From Aquila chrysaetos chrysaetos (taxonomy: Eukaryota; Chordata; Aves; Accipitriformes; Accipitridae): a stretch of 64,000 bases of DNA. Below, piece after piece: positions 27,506 through 39,500 of this stretch (its first letter is position 1; every line of letters starts with the position of its first letter). The translations under genes were made by a program, and so were the position numbers. Below the pieces are notes generated by a model that saw only the letters and a list, made by a program, of their open reading frames with translations, did no database searches and was not told the DNA's origin. The stretch is from contig NC_044009.1 of NCBI RefSeq assembly GCF_900496995.4, positions 9,146,001 to 9,210,000 on the forward strand, read 5' to 3'.

Positions 27506-30500
27506 CAACCCATCTGTGATTAGGTGCAAAGATAATGCTGCCTTGCCCAGGAGTGAGGAATGGAGGTGGTGGGAGCATGGGGGAGTCGGACATAGCTTGA
27601 AGCCTCTCCTGGGGGAAAGGAAGAGAAGAGCAGGTACCAGCGGTCTAAAACCCTCTGTGAGTCGGGCAAGCCCTGGCAGCCCCTGCGCCCTGGCTGATGC
27701 TGATGTCTTGGCAGATTTCATTATTGGTCTGGCAGGCTGCCAGCAAGTCCCCAGCAAATTCAAGCACTGGAAAAGGGAAGCGATGTTTTCAACGGCCTCC
27801 AGCTCAGCAAATGCTGAGCGGTGTTTCGTAGGACAGAGATGAGATGCTTCAGCAGCCAGAGGGAATTCCCTCTCCCGAATATCAGTGGTTTGCTGCAGAC
27901 AGTGAGAGCTGAGGTGCTTCCCTGGGAGATGGGCTCAGTAACCTTTTGTAATGGGGAGGAGCAGGCTGGCTAATGGAGGGGGCTCGGCTGCCTCTCCAGC
28001 ATTGGTTAATACATCTAATCCCCCAGCACAGTCAGCTGTATGGTGCCTCCTTGCAGTAAGTCGCCACGATTCCTAATTTCCTGAGTTAAAACAGTAATTC
28101 CTTTTATTGGGTCTCCAGCCAGCCTTTTGCACATGATGAGAGCGCAAGCAGAAGTTCTCACTTTGCCTTCCCTGCACCATTTATGATCACTCAAAGCAGG
28201 AAATCTGCCCAGGTTTCTAATCATATTTAAGCAAACCTGATAAAGTGTAGCTCTTAGTCCATTTAATATGACACACATGGATGCTGCATAGCACCTGCTG
28301 TTAAGTTGCTATATATAGCTTTCATCTACAAACAGGAGTAGGGCTGGGAAGCACCCATGGGTTGGACCATGGCACCTGTTTCTGTGACTTGCAAGGAAAC
28401 AAAGTCCTTGCCGGCAAAGCGTGTGAGCAAGACAGAGGCTGGAGGAGCAATAAGGAGCAGTGGGGATCCAAATTGCCTGGCACGCGGGCGCAGTCAAGCT
28501 GTGTGCATCTTAGCATTGCTAAATGTCAGGCTGCATATCTGGGAAGACGTGATGCTGGCCGTGTGGAGAGAGGGGGGGACTGTGGTCAGGATGTCTGAAA
28601 GCATCCTGAGGTCTGCTGGTCATAACCGGAGGCGTGTGGAGCTGTGAGCAACGTTTGGGGCCTTTAGTGGCTGCTTTTGGCAGAAGTTGGGAGGTGTTTA
28701 CTGCTGCCCACTGCTCTGAGCATTGCTGCAACTGGATGTCATTCCCATACAGCTGCTCACCCACAGCAGTGTATGACAAGTAAATGACAAATTGAAGGCT
28801 CTGCAGGAAACAACTATCAGTACAAGTCAAGAGCTGGAAAATCTGCCTTATTGCACGAGAACAAAGAAGCTCTAATTGCTTGGTGTGGCTAAGGGGTGAC
28901 CTGGTGGCAGCCTTCACCCCACTATGCTGGGGGACTGTGTTCACTCCTGTCTCTGTACTCTAGCAAAGGCAAAGTGCTGAAGGGCATCATCACTAGTAAG
29001 GGTCCATCTGTACAGAGCACAAATGCTTAGATTTGCCTTATTTCCCTTCCCTGCTTGGACACCCTTGAGATGCCCAGCGTTAAGGGCAGTCCAGACAGTG
29101 ACCTTTTCACTTCTAACAGGAGCAGTCAGTCCCTGTCTTGTTCCCGGGGAGCTCAGGGTCAAGTTTGTTGGCAGATATTTCCTTCATCCCCTGGATCAGG
29201 GATACTTAGAGCCCTGCAGCATATGGGAAGCCTGGTCTGGGCAGGCTGTCTGCTTGTGTTCTTCTCTGTACTTCCCAGACCTTCTCCCACTGGCCCTGGA
29301 GCCTCTTGCAGATGAGGAGGGCTGGCCAGGATGGGTCTGTTGTACACATCCTTGCTTGGGGCACAAAGTAGCTGCCAACAAATGGGTCTGTCCAGATAGA
29401 TTAGATCTAGCTTGGTGCTGTGCAAAATTGTCTCAGTCCCTAGGTCTTCCAGCCACTGGACGCTTCCTGCCGGAGATGGAGTTTGCTGTCCTCCTCTTGG
29501 CTGTAATAAGGTGAGCAGAGCCCTGCCTCAGGTTTCAAACTGCCTGTGGAGATAATCTGTGCCCCTCCAGCTGTGCTGAACCTGCTAACAGGCATGATGA
29601 TGGCTTTCCCTGACATGTGAATCTGGCTTTCTCTGCCCACGGAGGCCAAGGCCATATGCCACCTACTCCATGGTGTTGGCCTTCTTGGCCAGCACTTTGG
29701 TAGGGAAGAGTTGAGCTCCAGTCCTTGCCAGACACCCTCATCCCTCCACTCTGCTGTGCTTCACCTGGACAAGGTCTCCCTGCAGGTTCACCCCAGCCTT
29801 CCACTCACCTTCACCTAGTCTGTCGTCACCCAGAGCATCTTCCCCAAAGCTCATCCCACGGAGATGGTACATCTCAACATATGCTTGCCATGAGCTGAGC
29901 CCCATGGAGGGCTTTGCTGTGTGTAGAGACTACATGTGGATGCACATCTGGAAAGTCTCTAGCTGCTGGTAAATAACTCCCATTCTGGCCTTCTGCAGGA
30001 GTTGAAAGGAGGGCTCTGTGCTGGGTGGAAGATGGGTGGGAAGGCTGGAAGGACCCCTTGGCAATTACAAACATGTGGGTCATCCAACTTTATCCAGCTT
30101 GTGTTGTTTTCATTTCTTCCAGCTCAGAGGCTACAGTAGAGACAGTATTTAGAGCAGGGCTGCCCTGTCAGTTGATACTTAATGCCATAATAATATTACA
30201 TTTGTTTAGCCCATTGCACTTCAAACCTTAAGTTGTTTCTTTGTCTCTGAGCATTTAATAGCTGTTATTGAGCTGTCCAGTGACACACAGGGCTTTTTCC
30301 AGCATGGTTATAGATGATAGTGAATTTGGTGATACGCAGGAGTAGGTCAGATGATCCCTATGGCATGCATGAACTTCCATTTATCAACACTACGTTTCCC
30401 TTGCAGCAAAACTGGTCTCTGTTAGCAGTGAATTCCCTCTGCAGCTTCTTACAGCCTCTTTCATCGACTAACCCAGATAATCCTCTGCTATCTGCCACAT

Positions 30501-33500
30501 CTCTGTAGATCTGTTAAACACACAAAAGTTCTGGTGTCCTTGTGCGTAACTGGGGTAGGTTGTGAGATTTTAAATCCCCCAGTGCAGGATACTGTCAAAG
30601 TTTTATTGAAAGTCTAAATAAATAAACCATTTTTACTTATCCATTTCTCAGTGGTTTGAGAGGGCTTTTCCTTTTTAAAGGTGAGGCATTGCTGTTTGCT
30701 TGATGGGCTAGTTCAGATTATCGGTGATATAGCTGACCAGGAGCTGATGCAGCTGATGGGACCCTGTGGTAGGTGATTGGATGTGGGATCCCAAAAGCTT
30801 TGCACAGTTGGGGTTGGGTCTGCCTGCAGCTCTAGTGGAGGATGAGGACAGGTAGAACTTGCTTTGGGGGTTCACAGTGACTTAACTTTCATGCTGAAGA
30901 AACCAAACCATCAGCCTTGCTGTGTGTCCAAACCCTGCCTGTGTCCCTCTGGGATACACACAGGCGACTGCCAAGCTTTGGCAGGCTCTGTCCCCTCCTC
31001 CACTTAGTCTTAGGAGGGCCAGCAGAGCAGGTAGCACAGAGAGAGTATTACTGCTGATACTTCTCATTGCTTGTGTGTCCGTACCTGTCCCCCGCCTCCC
31101 CTTTCTCACTGCAAAAGTCTCTACCGCTCCGGCATGCTTAATGCAAACATTGCAGAAGGATGATTCAGCACTTGGTAGAGAATTGCAAACGCCTGAGAGA
31201 TTATTTTGAGCATCTTGGAGGAGCTCTGGGAAGCAATGGGGTGAGCAGGGTCCCTGTGCTCCTCCATGTGTCAGCCATGTCCCCACACAGCCGCGTGCCC
31301 GAGCAGACATGGGACGCAGCCCCGGGACAGCCTGGCATGCTGCCGACTGCTGTGTTCCTGCCTCTGCAGCCTGCCCGGCTGCTTTCCCCCTGCCAAAGCT
31401 CTGCAGCCCCGGCAGGGACCATGAGCTCCCCTTTCCCTTCCAGGGAGCAGGCGGCTCACCTTGCCAAAGTGATCGAACACAATTTCCTTTTTCTGTGTCA
31501 CAAGCCCATTCCTGGGGTTGTGCTCATGCCAGGTGCTTGCAGAGAGAGGTCTCCTGTTGGGAACAATCCCTTCCCCTGGGCTGGCGGGGGGGAAGATTAC
31601 TAAGACCTGTAATTCGAGGGGGGACTAATTGGTGTTGGTTTCAATGTGAAAGCAGCCGGGCTGTTGCCTGTGATAGGAAGCAGAAAGAATCTGAAAGCAG
31701 TTGGGATCAATGGCTGCAGGTCAGGGGCATGAATGCAGCCCCTAGCTGGTAATGGGCTTCAGCAGGGGCTGTAGGACCTGCCTGATCCTTGGGGACGCTG
31801 GCTGGGCCCTTAGGGCTCAGACATTGGCATCTCCTGCACTCCCTGATCCCAGAGCACCTCTGCTGGCTTGGCCCTTTGCCCTCCCTGAGCCCACTGCACC
31901 ATGCTGCAGGGCTGACGGGTAGTGTCTTGGGGGGAAAAACACGCTGCTGGTGCTCTGGAGGCCCCAAACAGGCCTTTGGGGGCTGGAGCCTAGCAGTTTA
32001 ACCTGCAGAAGCTGTTTGGCTTGCGGGTCCCTGTGATGAGGGCTGGGGGAGGTCTCCCTCCCTGCGCTGCGGGGAGCTGTCCCCATCCTCTGGTCTCATT
32101 TGTTTGGGGCAAGTTTCTGCTCATCAGTGGGTTGCTCCATTTTCTTCTGGCTCTGCCCGCCATGCCGTGTCCCTCCTTGCCTTCAGTGAGCTCTCTTTGC
32201 AGGTCTTCCTCCATGCTCTCTACGTGGGGCTGCGTGGGCTGGGCAGACCTGGACCAGGTTTCCCCTCCCAACCCTGTGCAAGTGTGGCCAGAATAATTGT
32301 CTGCTGAGACCGAGTGCCTCCTGCCTTGTCCTGGCATCTCCAGCCGGCCCCATTGGTGCTGAGCACAAGGGTACCAGCCTGGAAACTCTCCCCTGGAGTC
32401 AGTGGGGAAGGGGGGGCAGGATCTTCCAGCTGCCTGCCCAAGGGATGGTCTTGAAGGGCATCTCACAGGCATACTTGGGTGCCCTCGTCCACCTACCTGC
32501 TCTGCTCTAGATGGCTCCAGCGGGAAAGGGGGAGTGCAGGGGGGTGCTCACATGACGCTGCATCAGCGCCTGGTCTCGTAGGAAGAGTAGTGGCAGAGCG
32601 GAGTGGCTGTTGCTGGGCAGGATGATGGAAGAAGAGGATTATGACAAACGGTATTAACAGGGAGTGCTTTCCCCCCTGCTTTTTTTTTTTTTTTTCCCAA
32701 GCTCCGATAATGCAGAACACATCCACGGAGATTTCCTCTCAGTTTTCCCCCCAAACCCCTTTCGTCTGTGACGAAGCCTGAGACATCTCCACCACAAAGA
32801 ATTCTTTCTTTTTTTTTTTTTTAAGTTGTTAACGCCTGAAAAGAGGGGTTTAGGAGAGAACGACCTTCAGTATTGGTTATAATCTCACTGCACGACTCTC
32901 TAATATCCCTTGCTCACACAAATACATTCACCCAGCTTCCTCCATAGCATCCTTCAAGAAAATCGATGAGGAAATGGGATTTGCCACGCTGGTCCAGCTC
33001 ACTCAGGGTCCTCTTCAGAAGTGACCAGTCTCATGCTCCAAAGGTGAAAATCCTCGGCCACTCACACAAGCGCTTCTGCAGCAGCCTGATGGGGAAAGAA
33101 ATCCCTTTGGAGGACTGCAGCCCCCTCAGCTTTTAAGTAAATGTTTAGGTCGTCCTTGTTGGAGTACCAAACCCTGTTCCACTCTTGCAAAGCCTATGAG
33201 TGTTGTCCAGGTTGAAATTAATTTAGGGGTCAGTTGGCAGGACTTGCTCCAGGCCCCTTGTGTCCAGGGGACCAGCACTGGCCATATATTCTCCAGGATG
33301 CTCCACCTGTGAAGTCATGGCCTCAAACATGGTAAATCAGAAGTCATATCTGCTGGACATTGTTGATGGTCACCCATAGAACGATGCTGTCTGAATGTCC
33401 TGCTGTGCCTCTGTGTGCTGTTAAACCCTGCAGTGTGAACCATCTACACCAGCGTGGCATCTCCAAGTGCTTTGTGATGTTGGGAGGAAAAAGGTACAGT

Positions 33501-33510
33501 AAGAATTTTA
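24243..33510. other. Intergenic, no gene recognised
   Basis: Downstream of ZBTB40. Holds AT-rich islands at about 24955-25085, 28005-28320 and 30165-30285, a T28 tract (27473-27500), and further AATAAA motifs (26877, 30618-30627). The ORFs present show no recognisable domain or exon context. Confidence 0.7.
27473..27500. repeat. Homopolymer T28
   Basis: Twenty-eight consecutive T in intergenic DNA. No retroposon body recognised beside it. Confidence 0.95.
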
Positions 33511-33580
33511 GCAGGGGGGCTGAACTAGGTGATCTCCAGAGGTTCTGTCCAACCTCAACTACTCTGCAGTTCTGTGATGG
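33511..33580 (+). mobile_element. CR1 LINE 3' tail
   Basis: Plus-strand CR1 end: GGGCTGAACTAGGTGATCTC, then CCAGAGGTTCTGTCCAACC, then TCAACTACTCTGCAG and TTCTGTGATGG. This is the usual avian wording of the 3' terminal region, with the octamer-like TTCTGTGAT end. 5' truncated; only the last ~70 bp are recognisable. Confidence 0.9.
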
Positions 33581-36500
33581 CAATTTTTTTGCAGATCTCT
33601 GATTTTTCACCTGAGGAATGAGTCCATGGCTTTGGCTGGGCTTCCCTACTGCAGCACAGAGCAATGTCAAGCAAACCCTAAACTCAAGAGGGCTGCATCC
33701 ATTTTTCTGCTAGAGAAAAAATGGACCAAACCCAAGACACCTTTGGTGTCGGCTTCAGTGCAATCCTAGTGCCAAGGTGGGATGGAGCAGGGCAACTCAG
33801 GGTGGAAATTTGTCTCACCTGGCTCCTGGGGGAAGAATATCTGACTCCCAGTTATGCCATGGACCCAGAAAGACTGGGGCATGGCACTTTGACCTGCTCT
33901 TTCCAGAACCAGGGAGGTTTCCTGTGGTTCAGGTGGCTGTCTGGCGGCTCTGTGCCCACTGCAATAGCACTCTTACAACTGCTTCTACCTTTGTGAAGAA
34001 ATGAAGGGGTGATTTCTGACCTCTTCCACTTCCTACAGGTCTTATCAGCTGTATCTTACTGTGAATGTGATTTTGACCCAGCTCTGGAGGTACCAAAATG
34101 ATGGGTCCCCCCATCCTCGACCACACTGCTCTCTTGTCCTTGTGATGTTAATCTGACCTTGCAGTTTCCACGAGTACCCAGACATCTGGCAGACATCTGG
34201 CTGGATGGCAGCCCCATCCTGCCAGTGTTGCAGTTTTGGAGCCTCAGGCTTGTTGTCACAGTGCAAGACACCATGAGGTAGGTCCTATAAACAGTGGGAC
34301 TATACACCCGAGTAGTGCATCACAGTGAACACCCTAACTGGGGGCAGGCAGAGGTATCAGCACCTCTCTCTTTGTGTCCGGCCTCCATGCTGGCTGTGGC
34401 TGTTTGCCAGCCTGATGCTGTCCTTCCAGGCGTTTCCTTTTTTCGAGGAAGCTGGTCTTACTCGGTAATGCTTGACGCCTGTCTCCCTTTCCCCTGGCAG
34501 GGCCAACCATCCTCCCCCCCTGGTGCTGTTGCTGCAGCTCCAAGCCACATGCTCCATCTGTGCCAGGGACACGGCATCTCTTGCTGCCTGCAGGCATGTC
34601 CCAGCATTTGCAGAGTTGTTTTAACTTTGCCCTTCTGCCTTCTGTTCACCATCTTCCGGATCTGCCCTTTCTGATTTTCTCCACGCTGCTGTCTCCAGGG
34701 CCTCTCCAGCTCCAGGACGGTATCTGACCTAGTAGACAGGACATTCCCGTGCTGGCCTAGCTCCAGTCTGTCCTCAGTGGGGCTGGAGAAAACTCTCGTG
34801 GTACCAAGGCAAGCAGCCTGGTAGTGTTCACTTTGAAAACCCCTCACTCGTCCAAGCTGTAATGTGCTCAGTTCACCGTTATTCCTACCAAGGAACCATA
34901 CAGTGAGTTAGCTTGACTTTCTTTCTTTTAGCAATCATACTGCTTAAAGAGCAGGTACCATAGAGAATGCTGACTCACTGTCCATCACAAAACAGGGCTG
35001 CAAAAACCAGCCCCTTGTGTCCCACTGCCACTGTGGTACTCCTGGCTGTACCTCCAGCGGGCAAATCCAGTCCACTTGCAAGATTTCCTCTCCTGCTGAG
35101 CACACAGAGGCACGCAGATCTTTTAATGACAGCTGAGATTTGTGAGTATTGACTTCATTATTCAGTGATTAAAATATTCCAGCTTCATTGCGACACAGGG
35201 GTGCATTAATGATTTATGATATTGCATTTTGATTCGACACCTTAGCAAACTTTAAAAGCAGCTCGTGCCATGGATTCTGCTGAAATCTGGAAATTAAATC
35301 TGAAGATTTAGTAGTTCCTTGGCTTGGAAGATAGGAAAATGGGCTAGATGCACCATGGAGAAGAAAATCTTAAAGAGTCTTTGAAAAGTGACCGTAACCC
35401 AGACTGGCACATGGATGCACCCGCTGCCCGAGGAGGCGGTGCTGGCCCTGGGGGGGACGGCATCCATCTCCACACATGACAGGAGGCTGGCACGTGGCTT
35501 GGCTGCTCTGACCCTCTGTCATTCTTCTTGAGGCAGCTTTTGCAGAGTTTTAAGTCTTTTACAATGTGATGGGTCCTGGGAGCAGGGGGGCTTCCAGGAG
35601 CGTTTCTGGGCCATGGGGGCTCCTAGCCCAGCACCCCTCTCCATGCCACCATCCCACCTCCCCATGGGACACTGCCCTGTGACCATCTGTCCCAGCAGAC
35701 CATCCCAACCCTTTCTCTTGCTCCTCTGGTGTAGGAGGCTGGGAGCGAGACACAGTCATGTCTTTGCTCTCCCCGCAGGGAATCCAGCATCACTTGAGTG
35801 TCCGTCTCCATCCTCTGCCTCACCTGCTATTATCAGCAAACGCTTTGAGACCTGTGTGTCTGAATCTCTTGTACACTGTGGGGTTCCCCATTGATCGCTT
35901 TATTTCTTACCTCTGCTCTTAGGAGACCCCTGGGGTCTTTTCCTCTTGCCTGTGTCCTGAGACAAGCAGGAGGGACAGCAAGGGGCGGAGTGTGACCTGC
36001 TCTGGATGCAGGGTGTTTCAGAGGTACAAAGGAGAGGAAAGATATTTCACTCCAGACGTTCCCATTGCAGGATCTGCCCCTTGAACTGATGGCTGTGGCA
36101 GCCTCAGCCCCTGGGGACCCCCAGGTCCCCTTTGAGTGTGTTGTCCCCATCCCCTTTTGTCCGCACTCCCTTCACAGCCCAATTAGCTGTTTGCTTAAGG
36201 TACTGCAAACCTCACTTGATAAGTTTACCTAATTGCTTCACTTAAGTTAATTACTTCTTGGCTGAACACGAAAGCAACATAATTGATGTCAAGGCATATT
36301 TGTCACTTCGATTAATGTCCCAGGAGCAGGGGAACTTGGCACTCCCCCCTCCTCGCACCCTTCCTTCCCAGCTGCAGCCATGGAGGCAGCCGGCAGCGCT
36401 CTGCTCCCTGTGGCTCCCGACTCTTGCCGGAGAGTGGAGGTGGGTGCTGCGCCTCAGGCAGCCCTGCCATGCACGTCTGCCCTCCTGGAGCAGGCTACAG

Positions 36501-39500
36501 TATGCTGGTGATGCTGCCTCCCGCCCCCACCTCTTTGCCAGATCCTTGGAGCAGGCAGCAGCTTCCAGGCACTGGTGATAAATCCTGTTATACGGCAGTG
36601 CCTGCCTGATGCACGGGCAGGGGAGGTGAAGGCAGGAAGGCTGCCCAGTGCATCAATAATGAGAACAATTACCTGTGGTGTGGGCAACAAGCACCTTTTG
36701 TATGAACCTATCGATGGGGAAAGAGATGACCCTCGTGGCTCCGGCCTGCCCTGCATGGGGAACAGCTTCATGGGCACAGCCAGCAGCCAGACCCAGACCA
36801 TACCCCGCGCAACACTAAATTCAGCCTGTGCTTTGACTGCATGCAGGCTGGGGTTTGGGTCAGGACACAGCCTCAAGTGACTTCTTTGAGTCCTGGCTGT
36901 TTGCTGGAAGTTAGGATAGCTGGCAGGATGCTGGGCTGAGGTCTCTCCTGCTAAATGAGGCTGGCAGCGATTGTCAGGGAGTTTGCACCCGCTTCTTTCT
37001 TTCAGAGGGTTTTTTTTTTTTTCTCTTTCCTTTGCATCTGAAAGGATTTCAGGCAGTAGGTTAGCTCATAAAAAGCTTTCCCTAGGAGCGGCTGCCTGCC
37101 GGACTTGGGGTGAATGCCCTGGAGAAAATGCCTCCCACTCCAGTGAAATCTTCCTCCCGTGACCTGCACCAGGAGGTGAACTTTTGTGCTAGAGAAAGAT
37201 AATCCCCTTTGCTCACCAGGACTGAAGGCTCTGTGATAAAAGCTTTATTCAAGATCAAAGACATACGCTGCTTTTTTTTTTTTTTTTTAACTACTACCTT
37301 AAACAAAAAGTTTGGTTTATGCTGGATTGAAGCTCCAAGTGGTGACAGCTCCAGAGCTCATCTTCCCAGCCAGTGCTGGTGGGAAGTGGGACAGCGCAGG
37401 GGTGTAAGGCACTGTGACCATTATCCCAGCACAAAGAGGGTTTGGGGGCTCAGCTCCGTTTCCCGTTGCACTAAACCACTCAGGGTTCAGGTTCTCTTTC
37501 AGTCTGGGGGATTATCCAGGCAGCTGGAGGAGGCGGGGGGAGCCTGGGGAATGGTTTGTGTTTGATCTTGCTCAGCAGTTTCATCTGCACGAATGTCCGT
37601 CTGGGGCTTTGCTCAGGGGTCCGGGAAACCTCCTGCGATGGAGGTGACACAAAAGGCTGTGGGTTTTTCTCGGCAGTGAGCTGGTCAATGGGGGGGTGTT
37701 GTGCCAGTTTGCACTTCAAAAGGCATGAGATGGGCTTCCAAAACTGTCAGCTCAGCTACAAATTGCAGGGTTGTTTATTCATTATCGGGGCCCCAGCACT
37801 GGGACCCTTTTTGCTGCTTTCTTCCCAGCTGCAGACTTTTCCCTGCAGCCAGCCAGGCTGTTACCTAGTAAAAATCAAGCCAAAGTGCCTCTTTTCATGG
37901 TGCTGGGTGTCCTCTGTCAACACCCACATCCTCAGGACATCCCATACTGTGGGGTACCCTGTACCTTGTGTTGTTGGGTGTATCACAGGACACCCAACTG
38001 CAGGACTCCCCACATCATGGGACACCCCCAACACATCTACCTTGTGTCTCCAGACAGCCTTTAGCGTAAGACACCCCATACCCCATCCTGCAGTATAGAA
38101 GGGCAGCTGTAATGTGAGAAGCTCAATTGCCAGGACCACGCATTTCAGACAGTGAAACAAGTCCCACGTAACCCTGCTTTCACCCCCAGTACTGATTTTC
38201 ATATCACAGCCAAGTCCTCCCGTGTGTAAAATGGCAGAGGGTCTCTCACTTACTTCCACTGCTACATCTTCTCCGTGTTTAGCCCTTTGTAAAATGAGGG
38301 ATCACAGGTCGAACTGTGTGCTCAGGATAACTCCTCTGAAGCTAATGGACTTATTATGGTCTCTCATTTCAGAGCTAAGCTCAGCAAACCTCTCAGTGGG
38401 GGAAAAAAAAAAAAAAAATCTCTCCAGGAATGAAATTCACTCTGTCAAGTGCAACACATTTTGCACTGAGATAAACTTCACTCCTCTGTATGGCTTCTGC
38501 ATGGGCCAGTCCCTCAGCTGTCCTCCCCGGCTCTCCAGGCACTGCTGGGCAGGCAGCCCACAAACCCGGTCCCAGCTCTGCTGCACCCAGACCTGGAACA
38601 AAGTGGTGGATCCTCCTTGTGCTGAGTGAGGGATGTCAGATGATGTTTGCCAGCTTGTTTTAGTGAAAATCTGTTGGTCCACAGGCCAGGGCATTGGGAA
38701 AGACCAACTTCCCTTATGCTGTTAGAGAAATAAAACCATTTAGAGAATCAGGGTTAACCCTGATGTATCTGCTCTCTAGCATCCCTCCAGCTGGCTCAGG
38801 TGCAACTGTCTCACCAGATCAGCTTTAGGTTGGGAGAAGATCATCCCTGCCAGGACCAAGGAGCCAGGAAGGGTGGACAAGCAGCTGTATGGCTGGTAGG
38901 ATGTCACTGCAGTCTGAAGCCTCCTTTACCTTCTGCTCCTGCTACACAACCTTCCCCTGCACCCACAACCAGATGCCAGCTTGGATGTATCACTAAGATG
39001 GCTACTGAGGTTGAAATGAGGGAACAGGAGACTGGCTGAGTTTGGGATCTCATGGTCCAAGCAGAGAGAAGGGGTTAGCCCACACAGATTTAGGAAAGGG
39101 GGACAACTTTCCCTGTGCAGCCCATGAAGACCATGGCCGCGTCGTAGGCTGCTACCAACAAATGGGTTTAGAGAGGCTGAGGTAGGGATTGCTCCTGATC
39201 CTTCGTGGGCACAGGTCAGCAAACTCTTCAGTGATACTCACTACAGAGTGGAGTGGAAAATCAGCACAACGTCCTTATACATCTCTCCAGAGCTGGCGTG
39301 GTACGGACACTTGGTCCCACTGAAGTGTTGCAGGGCTCTACCTTGCAGCTTGAGGTCTGTCTTTAATTAAAGGAGGGCAACTGAGTTGGGATAGTTCCCA
39401 GAGCTTGGGGAGGGTTTTCCTTCCCTGGAAAGAAGATGCAGGAGGTTTGTAATGTGGGGAAGAACTTCCCCTGAGGGCTGGGCCAATACCGACCTCTTCT

